Source: Acidobacteriota bacterium
GTDB lineage: Bacteria > Acidobacteriota > Terriglobia > Terriglobales > SCQP01
Assembly: GCA_027315185.1 (NCBI GenBank)
Contig: DAHUYO010000035.1
Span: 1 to 35,938 of the forward strand
Direction: 5' to 3'
DNA: 35,938 nucleotides
Notes under the pieces: generated by a model
Seen by the model: only the letters and a program-made list of their open reading frames with translations
Told to the model about the DNA's origin: nothing
Databases searched by the model: none
Made by a program: the position numbers and the translations under genes
Shown: piece after piece, positions 7,685 through 15,937 of the stretch
How positions within the stretch are numbered: the stretch's first letter is position 1
How the letters are laid out: each line of letters begins with the position of its first letter

Positions 7685-7690
7685 AGCATA
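7685..7690 (-). promoter_or_regulatory. Possible -10 element (TATGCT) 6 bases before queF
   Basis: TATGCT on the minus strand lies 6 bases before the queF ATG, and no ribosome-binding site is present. It is a weaker match than the ridA element but has the same geometry. Confidence 0.3.
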
Positions 7691-7785
7691 GCCTAGGGCG
7701 GCGCCCACGGTTGCCGCCCGCGCCGGCGGGGCCGGCGACGCCGCAGTCGCCGTGCCGTCCAACGCGGACGACAGTGCACCGGAGG

Positions 7786-8628
7786 TTATGCCTTGACCGG
7801 CTGCTTCGGCTCCCGCGGCAGGCCGGCACGGCGCCGCAGTTCGCCGTGCAACTCCGCGCCGAGCAGCAGCGCCAACGCCAACAGGTAAAACCACAGCATC
7901 AGCACGATCACCGCCCCCAGCGTTCCGTACACCGCATTGAAGTTGGCGAAGTGATCCACATACACCGCCAAGCCGATGGAAATGACGATCCAGATGGCAA
8001 ATGTGGTCAGCGCCGCCGGCCATAGCCCGCGCCCGGAATGCTTCAGGTTCGGGGCCGTGTGGAACAGCAGCGCGATCGCCAAAATGAAGAAACCGGCGAC
8101 CACGCACCAACGCAGCAGCGGCCAGGCCGCCGCCAGCGCGGGGCTGAACCCTCCGGGGCCAGTCAGCATCGCAATCAGCCGCCGTCCCAGTAACAGCGCC
8201 GCCAGGGCGACGACGATGAGAATGCCGGCGCTCAGCGTCAGGCCCAGGGCGAGCAGTTCGACGCGCCAATAAGGCCGCGTCTCCGGGACCTCATAGGCGC
8301 GGTTCAAGGCGGCGATCAGGCCGGCGAAGCCTTGGGAAGCCGAGTACAGCGTCAGGGCGGTTCCCAAGCTCAGCAGCGCGCCATGCGGGCCCGCCAGCAG
8401 GGAACGGAGCTGATGGCGCAGGAATTGGGCTGTCGAGTAGGGTAGCGAACGGCTGAGATCGGCGCCGACGCCGTGCACGGCGGAACTGAGGTGGAGGGCC
8501 CCGGCCAAGGCGGCGATGAGCAGCATCAGGGGAGACAGGGAAAACAGAAAGTAGTAGGCGAGGGCGGCGGCATAGTTCAGCAGGTCATCCCGAACGGCGG
8601 CGGTGCCCACGGTGAACAGCAGCCTCAT
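7786..8628 (-). CDS. YihY/BrkB family inner-membrane protein
   Basis: This 280-residue protein has about six hydrophobic segments and the family's N-terminal pattern (LNYAAALAYYFLFSLSPLMLLIAAL). Later marks are PYWRVELLALGLTL, the GAVIVLMLWFYLLALALLLGAEL segment near the C-terminus, and a basic tail. It belongs to the YihY/virulence-factor BrkB family, once called ribonuclease BN by mistake. The function is not established; transport or export has been proposed. It is the first of three minus-strand genes (this gene, queF, ridA), with 107 bases to queF. It is divergent from the DUF4097 gene. Confidence 0.88.
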   Translation of the reverse strand: MRLLFTVGTAAVRDDLLNYAAALAYYFLFSLSPLMLLIAALAGALHLSSAVHGVGADLSRSLPYSTAQFLRHQLRSLLAGPHGALLSLGTALTLYSASQGFAGLIAALNRAYEVPETRPYWRVELLALGLTLSAGILIVVALAALLLGRRLIAMLTGPGGFSPALAAAWPLLRWCVVAGFFILAIALLFHTAPNLKHSGRGLWPAALTTFAIWIVISIGLAVYVDHFANFNAVYGTLGAVIVLMLWFYLLALALLLGAELHGELRRRAGLPREPKQPVKA

Positions 8629-8736
8629 GGGCGGTAAGATGGGGTGCGCCGCACAGGCGTTGGCGCTTTTTGCTCCATTTGGCCGAACCGAAGCTCACGG
8701 TCGCCCGTATGGGTCATCTAGGGGAAGGAGAACGCG

Positions 8737-9537
8737 ATGAGCGGAGCAGGCAGGCGGTCAGTGATCCTGACGGCGGTGTTCGCGGCCTGGGCGGTAGCAC
8801 CCGCCTGGGCGGCATCGCACTGGCAGCGCACGTTTCAGCTCACCGGACCGGCGGCGTTGCGGCTAAGCACCAGCCAAGGCGGCGTCCAGGTGCGGAGCTG
8901 GGATAAGAACTCGATCCAGGTTCGCGTCCGGGTACGGGGCTGGAGCATTGGACCGGATGGCGTGCGGATTACGGCGCGCCAGAACGGCGGCGAGGTGACG
9001 GTGCGAATCCGTACGCCGCGCCATGATTGGGGTTGGGCGGACCACGATGTGCACGTCTGGCTGATGGCGCCACGGCGCGTTCGTCTTCACCTTCGTTCTG
9101 GGGACGGCGATCTGAATATCCGCGGCGTGAACGGCCCGATTTGGCTCAGGAGCGGGGATGGCGACATCACCGCCGAGGCGTTGGCCAGCGGCGATCTGGT
9201 CGCCCACTCCGGCGATGGCAATCTCCGTCTCACCGGCCGGTTTGGCAGCGTGCAGGCCAGTTCCGGCGACGGCGACATTCATTTCCAGGCCGACAGCGGC
9301 TCCGCCGTGCGGGGCGCCTGGATGCTGCGCACCGGCGACGGCAACCTGGCCGTGGAGCTGCCCGCCGGTCTAGCGGCGGATGTGGATGCCCGCACCGGCG
9401 ATGGTTCCATCCACCTCGAGGGCGTGCAATTGCAGAGCGGCGCCGACCGCCATCATGTGCACGGACAACTGCACGGCGGCGGCGGGCTAGTCGCCCTCCG
9501 CACCGGCGACGGTTCCATTCGCCTCGCGCGGGACTAG
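8737..9537 (+). CDS. Secreted DUF4097-type repeat protein
   Basis: This 266-residue protein has an N-terminal signal peptide (VILTAVFAAWAVAPAWA) and a repetitive beta-strand body typical of DUF4097, a likely right-handed beta-helix or adhesin-like fold. Seven copies of an [ST]GDG turn motif recur roughly every 17-30 residues (LRSGDGDLN, LRSGDGDIT, HSGDGNLR, SSGDGDIH, RTGDGNLA, RTGDGSIH, RTGDGSIR). The regular Gly-Asp-Gly turns could bind a divalent cation, but that is a guess. A strong ribosome-binding site (GGGGAAGGAG, 8721-8730) precedes the ATG at 8737. It is probably periplasmic or surface-exposed. Its cellular role is unknown. Confidence 0.85.
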   Translation: MSGAGRRSVILTAVFAAWAVAPAWAASHWQRTFQLTGPAALRLSTSQGGVQVRSWDKNSIQVRVRVRGWSIGPDGVRITARQNGGEVTVRIRTPRHDWGWADHDVHVWLMAPRRVRLHLRSGDGDLNIRGVNGPIWLRSGDGDITAEALASGDLVAHSGDGNLRLTGRFGSVQASSGDGDIHFQADSGSAVRGAWMLRTGDGNLAVELPAGLAADVDARTGDGSIHLEGVQLQSGADRHHVHGQLHGGGGLVALRTGDGSIRLARD

Positions 9538-9687
9538 GGCGGGCACGGCGCAAACACGCCCAGCAAGGCCGGCGCTCCGGCATAGTCCCCGGGGCCCCGG
9601 GCGCTGCGGGCCGGCGCGCCGCTGGGCCGCGGCTCTGCGCCGCGGGCAGCGGCGGGGTGGAGGCCCGGGACGCCGCGGCCTAATGGC

Positions 9688-11145
9688 TTAATACCCGGTG
9701 GCCTGAAACTCCGTCCAGGGATGGCTCGGCATGCTGCGCAAGAAGGGCTTCTGCCAGTCGTACTGCGGATGCGCCTGGAAAAACGCCGGCGCGTTAAAGC
9801 CAATCCCGTCGGGATGGCCCATGGCAGCTTCGATTTCCATCTTCGCCGCCATCGCCGAATCCGTCACCTTGGCCTGCACCGTGCCGCCCGGCCAATACGG
9901 CGGCCAGCCCCATATCTTGACCCCCCGCGGCGACAAATCGTTGTGGCCGCAGAGCGTGCGCTCGTCGGGGTCAATCTTGTGCTCGATCACGTCGTAATCG
10001 TCGGACTCCATCTTTTCGGCGATGGCGATATCAATCTTGCCCTTGTATTTCCGCCGCAGCTGGTCCCAGCGCAGATGCCGCGCGTTCGGGCTGCTGGCCA
10101 AATCGCGGGGATTGAAACCCGTGGTTTCCGCTTTGATCAGCGCCGGATCACTGGCGAAGTTGGAACCGACATACATGCCGTTCTTCGTGCGCCAAATCTC
10201 CTGGTGCGTCAAGCCCAGCTCGACGCGGGCGATTTCGTTGGTTTTGCGGTCGCCGAGCAGCCAGTCGTTGGCGTAGCCGCCGTTGTTGCCCTTCATCATG
10301 ATGGCGATCCACTGGCTGATGTTGTGGGCGTACTGCAAGGCCTCGCGGGAACGAACGAATTCCGGGATGCCGTTGGGATCGTAGCCAAAAAACTGGCTGA
10401 TCGTCGTTTCCGTCACCATCAGCCCGGCGCTGTTGATGCCGAAATCATCGTCGCTGGTAATGACCCCAGGGAAACCGTCCATCAAAATATGCAGGCCGTG
10501 GTTGGGCACGATATCGTAGATGACGTTCCAGTCCTCGCCCGGGAAGTAGCTGGTCCAGTTGTTATGGCCGATGACGATCTTGCCGTCCTTGGTATAGCTG
10601 CCGGTGGCCACGAAGGCGCTGCAATTGCCCGGGGCAACCAGGCGCGCCACCTTGGGATCATGGTGCTGGGCGTCGTACCAGGGCACGTAGTATTGCGGCA
10701 TCTCCTCGAAGGCGTTGAGGATGATGACGTCGCCCAAATCCGCGTGCACGCCGCGCGTGGCCAGCCCCGCGGAGATGCCCTGCAACTCCTCGACATACTG
10801 CCGCGGAATATGGGGCAGCATTACGTGCATGGCGGCGTGGTGCAGCCAGGCCCAGCTCTTCTTCGTCTCCCGGGGCATGGTGACGTGAAAGCCGCGCAGC
10901 ACGCGGGCAATTTCCGGCGCCAGCCAGTAGCCATTCTGGTAACCCAACTGCCGGGGCGACCCCTGCAAATGCACATAGATCCAGCCGTGCCGGACCGGCC
11001 GGCGGAAGGAGCCCGCCAGCAGGCGGCGATTGCCCGGGGGCAACGTTTGGGGCGCGGGCGCGGCGGCCCAAGCGGCACAGGCTGCCAGGGAGAGAGCCAG
11101 GACGGCAATGGCGCCGGTACGAAAACCGGCAACAAGATGGCGCAT
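9688..11145 (-). CDS. Secreted C45/phospholipase B-like Ntn-hydrolase
   Basis: This 485-residue exported protein has a signal sequence (AIAVLALSLAACAAWAAAP) with a possible lipobox LAAC. The core resembles the acyl-CoA:6-aminopenicillanate acyltransferase/peptidase C45 group and the related phospholipase B-like proteins. The key segment is APGNCSAFVATGSYTKDGK at about 171-189, where C175 would become the N-terminal nucleophile after self-cleavage between N174 and C175. It is followed by VIGHNNW and a long domain with GFPGVITSDDDFGINSAGL, as in that family. The ATG at 11145 is preceded by AAGGAGG, an excellent ribosome-binding site, so the longer upstream frame was rejected. Expected action is hydrolysis of amide or ester bonds outside the cytoplasm; the substrate is not predictable. 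Confidence 0.82.
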   Translation of the reverse strand: MRHLVAGFRTGAIAVLALSLAACAAWAAAPAPQTLPPGNRRLLAGSFRRPVRHGWIYVHLQGSPRQLGYQNGYWLAPEIARVLRGFHVTMPRETKKSWAWLHHAAMHVMLPHIPRQYVEELQGISAGLATRGVHADLGDVIILNAFEEMPQYYVPWYDAQHHDPKVARLVAPGNCSAFVATGSYTKDGKIVIGHNNWTSYFPGEDWNVIYDIVPNHGLHILMDGFPGVITSDDDFGINSAGLMVTETTISQFFGYDPNGIPEFVRSREALQYAHNISQWIAIMMKGNNGGYANDWLLGDRKTNEIARVELGLTHQEIWRTKNGMYVGSNFASDPALIKAETTGFNPRDLASSPNARHLRWDQLRRKYKGKIDIAIAEKMESDDYDVIEHKIDPDERTLCGHNDLSPRGVKIWGWPPYWPGGTVQAKVTDSAMAAKMEIEAAMGHPDGIGFNAPAFFQAHPQYDWQKPFLRSMPSHPWTEFQATGY

Positions 11146-11253
11146 CGTTCCTCCTTGGGGAACTAAACGCGCCAGTTTACCGCAAATGGTCGCCGCAGCT
11201 CTAAAATCCGCGCTTTCGCCGCTTCCCCGGGGCCCGCGGCCGCGCACTTGGCG

Positions 11254-12000
11254 TCAAGCCGCTCGCTGGACCGCTTCCCGCGCTCCCAGCCGGGCCATTG
11301 CGGCGCGATAGCCGGCGAGGGTGCCGACATCCCAATATTCCGTGCCGGCGCGATCCGCCGTCACCCGCCCCCCGGCGGCGATCCAAGCGTTCAAGAGTTG
11401 GCCCAAGAACTGGTCCCGCCGCCCCGGCTGCTGCCACAAGCGGTGCAGCGCGAGCAGTCCGGCGGCGGGCATGGCCACCGCTCCCCAGACGCGCCGGTCG
11501 CTGGGACCCGGGGTTTTCACCTCGACCCGCTCCACAGTTTCCGGTCCTTGCCAGGCGACCGCGTCGAAATGCTCCGGCGCGGCGACGGGAAACGTGACCA
11601 AATGCACGCGATCCCGCGGGGCCGCCGCCAACGCGTCTTCGGGAAACCAGATGGTATCCGGCAGACCGATCAGCACCGGCTCCTCGGCTTGCAGGAACGG
11701 CAGGGCGCGAAACAGGGCATCGCATAATCCCAATGGCGCCGGCTGGATGGCGTAGGCAATGGCCATGCCCGCATAGCCCGCGCCGAAATATCGGATAAGG
11801 TCGGTTTTGCCCGGGGCAACGACCATCAGCACCCGCTCCGCCCCAGCCCGCGCCATGCGGGCCAACAGGTATTCCGCCACCGCGCGGGGGCGGTCCACGC
11901 CCTCGGCGTCGCGCCAGACGCCGACAGGCAACAGTTCCTTCGAGCACCCCAGCGGTTGCAGCCGGGTTGCCGCCCCCGCCGCCGGCACAATCCCCAACAC
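11254..12000 (-). CDS. Sugar-phosphate nucleotidyltransferase
   Basis: This 248-residue protein of the NTP-transferase family forms an NDP-sugar from a sugar phosphate and an NTP. The N-terminal nucleotide-binding loop is GIVPAAGAATRL, followed by the sugar-nucleotide signature CSKELLPVG. A segment equivalent to the metal-binding LGD is seen as IGLPDTIWF. The C-terminal YWDVGTLAGYRAAM matches the conserved end of the family's catalytic core. It is short and lacks a left-handed beta-helix acyltransferase domain. The KELLPV motif is typical of UTP/dTTP-glucose-1-phosphate enzymes, but the exact sugar cannot be assigned. The GTG at 12000 is the first usable start and has no clear ribosome-binding site; TTG 11997 is an alternative. 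It is divergent from thiD. Confidence 0.85.
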   Translation of the reverse strand: MLGIVPAAGAATRLQPLGCSKELLPVGVWRDAEGVDRPRAVAEYLLARMARAGAERVLMVVAPGKTDLIRYFGAGYAGMAIAYAIQPAPLGLCDALFRALPFLQAEEPVLIGLPDTIWFPEDALAAAPRDRVHLVTFPVAAPEHFDAVAWQGPETVERVEVKTPGPSDRRVWGAVAMPAAGLLALHRLWQQPGRRDQFLGQLLNAWIAAGGRVTADRAGTEYWDVGTLAGYRAAMARLGAREAVQRAA

Positions 12001-12039
12001 ACCAGCACAGATGCGGCCGACAGGGGATGTGGTTTTTTA

Positions 12040-12068
12040 TTGCAAAGCCGTAGCCATAAGGCTACATA
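12040..12068 (+). promoter_or_regulatory. Candidate thiD promoter with an inverted repeat in the spacer
   Basis: TTGCAA (12040-12045) and TACATA (12063-12068) are spaced by 17 bases and could be weak -35/-10 elements. Across the spacer runs a perfect inverted repeat, GTAGCC-ATAA-GGCTAC (12050-12065), which could be an operator or a small hairpin. No TPP riboswitch motif is seen here. Confidence 0.3.
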
Positions 12069-12092
12069 GTGAAAGGGTACGCTGGCTTTGCC

Positions 12093-12950
12093 ATGCCCGC
12101 TCTCAGCCCCGCCACGCCGCCCATCGCCCTAACGATCGCCGGCTTTGACCCCACCAGTGGCGCCGGTGTTTCGGCCGACCTGAAGACCTTCGCCGCCAAT
12201 CATTGTTATGGCGCCGCGGCCATCACCGCGCTAACGGTGCAGAACACGCGGGCCACGCGGCGCTTTGAGGCCGTTGCGGCCAGCGTGCTGGCGGAACAAC
12301 TCGACTTTCTCCTCGCCGACATCACGCCGGCGGCGGTCAAAATCGGCATGTTGGCCAATGCGGAGATTGTCGGAGTCGTCGCGGCCGCGCTGCGCCCACT
12401 CTCCGCCGCCGTGGTCTTGGATCCGGTACTGAACGCCAGCAGCGGCGCCGAACTGCTCGATAAGGCGGGCCGCCAAGCCCTGCTGCGGGAACTGCTGCCT
12501 CTGGCCACGGTCCTCACGCCCAACCTGGACGAAGCCGCAATTCTGACCGGCCGCCCCGTGAGCAACGAAGCACAAATGGCGGATGCGGCGCGCGCCTTGC
12601 GCGACCAAGGCGCCCGCGCCGTGGTTGTCACGGGGGGCCATCTCGAACGCCCCGTGGATATTCTCGTCAGCGACGGCGCCCCCATTCCGATCGGCGGCGA
12701 CCGGGTGCGAACGGTCCATACCCATGGAACCGGCTGCACGTTTTCCGCCGCCGTGGCGGCGAATTTGGCGCAAGGAAAGGCGCTGACCGACGCGGTGGTC
12801 CAAGCCAAAGCCTATGTCTGCGCCGCGCTGCGCGCCGCCTACCCCGTGGGCGGGGGCATTGGCCCGCTGCATCATCTGTTCCGTTTGCAGGAACCGCTGC
12901 GGCCCAAAAACATAGATCCCGCGCCGATTCCGGAGTACACCACCCGCTAA
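12093..12950 (+). CDS. thiD: Hydroxymethylpyrimidine/phosphomethylpyrimidine kinase
   Basis: This 285-residue kinase phosphorylates HMP and HMP-P to HMP-PP for thiamine synthesis. The ribokinase-fold marks are TIAGFDPTSGAGVSADLKTF (about 14-33), the KIGML segment, PNLDEAAILTG, and the anion hole with catalytic cysteine C215 in HGTGCTFSAA, at the expected place for ThiD. The ATG at 12093 gives the normal N-terminus; a GTG at 12069 would add eight residues and overlap the candidate promoter. The protein has no ThiE or TenA fusion. The second thiamine gene in the window, thiC, is about 18 kb away, so the pathway is dispersed. Confidence 0.93.
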   Translation: MPALSPATPPIALTIAGFDPTSGAGVSADLKTFAANHCYGAAAITALTVQNTRATRRFEAVAASVLAEQLDFLLADITPAAVKIGMLANAEIVGVVAAALRPLSAAVVLDPVLNASSGAELLDKAGRQALLRELLPLATVLTPNLDEAAILTGRPVSNEAQMADAARALRDQGARAVVVTGGHLERPVDILVSDGAPIPIGGDRVRTVHTHGTGCTFSAAVAANLAQGKALTDAVVQAKAYVCAALRAAYPVGGGIGPLHHLFRLQEPLRPKNIDPAPIPEYTTR

Positions 12951-13014
12951 GCGGCACGGCGCCCCAGTGCAGGGGCCCAACGGCGCGCCGCAACCTCCGC
13001 CCCCACGGCGGCGG

Positions 13015-13581
13015 CTAGGCCAGCAGTTCCCGTAGGCGGTGGAGAGGCAGGCCCATGACGTTGGAGTAACTGCCTTCAATGCGGGGAATATATTGGGCCG
13101 CCGGACCCTGGATTCCATAGGCGCCCGCCTTGTCCAGCGGCTCGCCGCTGGACACGTAGGCGGCGATTTCGGCGGCCGAAAGGGGCGCAAACCACACCCG
13201 CGTCATCTCCGCGGCTTCGGCCGCCGCCAGGCCCGGACGAAGCACGCACAACCCGGTCCAAACCTCATGCATTTGGCCGGACAGATGCTCCAGCATGGCC
13301 GCCGCCTCGGCCGCGTCCGCCGGCTTGTTGAGGATTTCGCCCGCCAAAACCACCACCGTATCCGCGCCCAAGATGGGCGCGGAGCCCCGCGTTTGCATTT
13401 GCGCCATCGCCGCCGCAACCGCCTCGGCCTTGGTCCGCGCCAGCCGCCGCACCAAATCGGGCGCTGCCTCGCCCGGCCGGGGAGCCTCATCCACGTCGGC
13501 GGGCCATACCCGCACGGCATGGCCAATCTGTTGCAACAGTTGCCGTCGCCGCGGCGAGGCGCTAGCTAAGATCCATTCCAT
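13015..13581 (-). CDS. maf: Maf-family nucleotide pyrophosphatase
   Basis: This 188-residue Maf/YhdE-type house-cleaning pyrophosphatase hydrolyses dTTP/UTP or modified NTPs to the monophosphate. It has the N-terminal substrate loop ILASASPRRRQLL (residues 4-16), the catalytic ADTVV segment with D74, and the conserved EPLDKAGAYGIQGPAA block. The C-terminal IEGSYSNVMGLPL is also typical. The start is chosen at ATG 13581, immediately before the conserved WILASASPRR. An ATG at 13593 adds four residues (MNPF) and is about equally possible because neither has a good ribosome-binding site. It is convergent with thiD and divergent from the glycosyltransferase gene. Confidence 0.92.
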   Translation of the reverse strand: MEWILASASPRRRQLLQQIGHAVRVWPADVDEAPRPGEAAPDLVRRLARTKAEAVAAAMAQMQTRGSAPILGADTVVVLAGEILNKPADAAEAAAMLEHLSGQMHEVWTGLCVLRPGLAAAEAAEMTRVWFAPLSAAEIAAYVSSGEPLDKAGAYGIQGPAAQYIPRIEGSYSNVMGLPLHRLRELLA

Positions 13582-13831
13582 GAAAGGGTTCATTCCAGGA
13601 CTGCGCGGCTGACCCACAGCCGCGGCGCCGCTGGCCATGCCCGCGAACGGCGGCGCATCAACGGAACGCGCGCTTCCCCGCCGACCAGACGCCGAGTATG
13701 GCATAGGCGAACGGCCAGCGGGCGGAGAAGGGCCGCCTGCGGCTCCCTCTGGGAGCGCCGACGGCTGCCCGCAAGCCGCCGGGCGGCGGGCGAGGTCCCC
13801 GGGGCGGCCTGGCCCCAGGCCGCCGGTTCGG

Positions 13832-13837
13832 TACAAT
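13832..13837 (+). promoter_or_regulatory. Candidate -10 element for the glycosyltransferase gene
   Basis: TACAAT followed by GAA lies 37 bases before ATG 13875. It resembles the -10 hexamers at other operon heads here. The 281-base gap 13594-13874 otherwise shows only GC-rich sequence and no recognisable -35. Confidence 0.4.
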
Positions 13838-13874
13838 GAATCTGCCGCGATTTCCGCCCACTTCGGTGCCTTGA

Positions 13875-15512
13875 ATGACTCTGGCCAGTCTGCTCGCATT
13901 CGCCCCCAGCGGCTTCTGGCAATATGTCCAGCAGCAATGGCTGAACACGACGTTCACCGTGGGCGCTTCGGGCGGGCCGTTGTATCAGCCCAATGCCTTT
14001 GATCTTTCCCTGCTGATCCCTTATTTCACCGTCCTGACCATTCTGGCGTTCTACGGCTGCCACCGCTACGCGCTGGTTTTTTTCTATTACAAAAACCGGG
14101 GCCGCCGCGCCAAGGAGCCGGCGGCGCGTTTCACCGAGTTGCCGCGGGTCACGGTGCAGTTGCCGATCTATAACGAACAATTCGTCGTCGCCCGCCTGGT
14201 CGAGGCGGTCTGCCGTTTGGATTATCCCCGTGACCGGCTGGAAATCCAGCTGCTCGACGACTCCACCGACGAGACGACGGCAGTCGCCCAGGAAGTGGTG
14301 CGGCGCTTCGCGGAGCAGGGATTTCCCATCGTCTTTCTGCACCGCGACAACCGTGCGGGCTTCAAAGCGGGGGCGCTGCAAGCCGGCATGGAAGCCGCCC
14401 ATGGCGAGTTCATCGCCATCTTCGACGCGGATTTCGTTCCGCCGCCCGACTTCCTGCGGCGCACGATGGATTTCTTCACCGACCCCAAGTTGGCCATGGT
14501 GCAAACGCGCTGGGGGTATATCAACCGGGATTATTCCTGGCTGACGCGGATTGAAGCCATCCTGCTGGATGGGCATTTCGTCCTCGAACATGGCGCCCGC
14601 TACCGCACCGGCCTGTTTTTCAACTTCAACGGCACCGCGGGCGTGTGGCGGCGCGCCGCCATCGAGTCCGCCGGCGGCTGGCAGCACGACACGCTGACCG
14701 AAGACACCGATCTCTCCTACCGCGCCCAACTCGCCGGCTGGAAGTTCCTGTATCTTCCCGAGGTGGAATGTCCCTCGGAGTTGCCGGCCGAGATGAACGC
14801 CTTCAAGGTGCAGCAGGCGCGCTGGGCCAAGGGCCTGATTCAAACCTCGCGCAAGATTCTGCCCCGGCTGCTGCGCCGCAAGGACGTCAGCCGGCACCAG
14901 AAAATCGAAGCTTGGTGCCACCTCACGGCCAACATCTCCTATCCGCTGATGATCGCCCTCTGCGCCCTGGTGCTGCCGGCGATGATCGTCCGCTTCTATC
15001 AGGGCTGGTTCCAAATGCTGTACATTGACCTGCCCTTGTTTATCGCCTCCAGTTTTTCCATCTCTTCGTTCTATTTGGCGGCGCAGCGCGAGCTGTACCC
15101 GAAATCCTGGTGGAAGACCGTGCTCATTATGCCGGTGGTCATGGGCGTGGGCATCGGGCTGGCGGTCACCAACAGCCGGGCGGTGCTGGAAGCGCTGCTG
15201 GGCATCAAGAGTTCCTTCCGCCGCACTCCCAAGTTCGGATTGCAGGCGCGTGGCCAAAAGGTGGGCAAGAGCAAATACCGGCGCCGCACCGGCTGGGCGC
15301 CGCTGATCGAGCTGGCGCTAGGCGGCATCTTCTTTTGGGTGGCGATCTTCGCCTGGCAATGCGCCAACTTCATCACCATTCCCTTCATCCTGCTGTTCGT
15401 GATGGGCTTTTGGATCACCGGCCTAGCCTCGCTGTTGCAGGGCCGCTTCCATCGCCGCCGTCCGGCGGCCGCCGCCGCGGATGAGCCCCAGCCGGCCGTG
15501 CTGGCGGGCTGA
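13875..15512 (+). CDS. Membrane GT2 glycosyltransferase (cellulose synthase/CslA type)
   Basis: This 545-residue processive family 2 glycosyltransferase would polymerise and export a beta-linked polysaccharide from NDP-sugars. An N-terminal membrane helix (about 45-72) is followed by the cytosolic GT-A domain. The motifs are DDS at 128-130, DAD at 184-186, TED at 275-277 and QQARW at 313-317, which is the complete D, DxD, (T/E)D, QxxRW set. Four or more membrane helices follow (about 340-500), then a basic, Ala/Pro-rich tail. The overall order resembles plant CslA mannan/glucan synthases and bacterial homologues. There is no PilZ domain, so direct cyclic-di-GMP control is not indicated. No bcsB/bcsZ partner lies beside it, so the product is uncertain. 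Confidence 0.93.
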   Translation: MTLASLLAFAPSGFWQYVQQQWLNTTFTVGASGGPLYQPNAFDLSLLIPYFTVLTILAFYGCHRYALVFFYYKNRGRRAKEPAARFTELPRVTVQLPIYNEQFVVARLVEAVCRLDYPRDRLEIQLLDDSTDETTAVAQEVVRRFAEQGFPIVFLHRDNRAGFKAGALQAGMEAAHGEFIAIFDADFVPPPDFLRRTMDFFTDPKLAMVQTRWGYINRDYSWLTRIEAILLDGHFVLEHGARYRTGLFFNFNGTAGVWRRAAIESAGGWQHDTLTEDTDLSYRAQLAGWKFLYLPEVECPSELPAEMNAFKVQQARWAKGLIQTSRKILPRLLRRKDVSRHQKIEAWCHLTANISYPLMIALCALVLPAMIVRFYQGWFQMLYIDLPLFIASSFSISSFYLAAQRELYPKSWWKTVLIMPVVMGVGIGLAVTNSRAVLEALLGIKSSFRRTPKFGLQARGQKVGKSKYRRRTGWAPLIELALGGIFFWVAIFAWQCANFITIPFILLFVMGFWITGLASLLQGRFHRRRPAAAAADEPQPAVLAG

Positions 15513-15937
15513 GCGCCCCTAGTCGCCGGCCTTCGTAGGCCGAAACCCAGCCACCGAAGCCGCTCAGCCGGCGTCCCGCGGCGCGGGGAGGGAAGACGCA
15601 GCTACTGCACCTGTCAAAATGGGATGCCGGGTTGGTGTTTGGGGTCGGTTTGGGGCCGGCTTGGGTTCGGTTCGGTCTTGGGACGGTCCGGGATTGGCCG
15701 CGATCTGGGCCTCAGCGGCGGGGAGAGCGCCACGGCGCAGGGATAGAATCCGCACAGCGAATGGTCCCCTTTTTGGCTTGGTTCCGGCGCTAACCCATAC
15801 ATTTGCAGTCCGGCCTGGGCCGCCCCGGCGCCAGGGCGGAAGCGAGCCGCATCGGTCTGCGCGCTGGCCGATTGATTCACCATTCCAGCGCCAACGCTGC
15901 TGAAATCGGAATGGGCGGCGCCGCCGGCGGCGATCGC
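15513..15937. other. Gene-free stretch with a G-rich, strand-asymmetric segment
   Basis: No convincing gene is seen in these 425 bases between the convergent glycosyltransferase and ilvE genes. Bases 15628-15695 are G/T-rich on the plus strand, with degenerate 11-base units (TCGGTTTGGGG, CCGGCTTGGGT, then TCGGTTCGGTCTTGGGA). The G-runs at 15641, 15652, 15663 and 15680 could form a four-stranded G structure with one long loop. A minus-strand frame at 15614-15883 is low-complexity Pro/Lys/Thr and was not accepted as a gene. Confidence 0.5.

Noticed and set aside
9721..11166. 481-codon plus-strand open frame
   Set aside because: Antisense to the clearly coding Ntn-hydrolase gene.
13594..13874. 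Possible small gene between maf and the glycosyltransferase
   Set aside because: Frames here are Arg/Pro-rich extensions of shadows, with no start context or motif; only the TACAAT element stands out.
13590..15257. 555-codon minus-strand open frame
   Set aside because: Antisense to the glycosyltransferase, which has the full catalytic motif set.
15614..15883. 89-codon minus-strand frame downstream of ilvE
   Set aside because: Composition is Pro/Lys/Thr/Gln-rich because of the G/T-rich repeat on the other strand; no ribosome-binding site and no recognisable domain.
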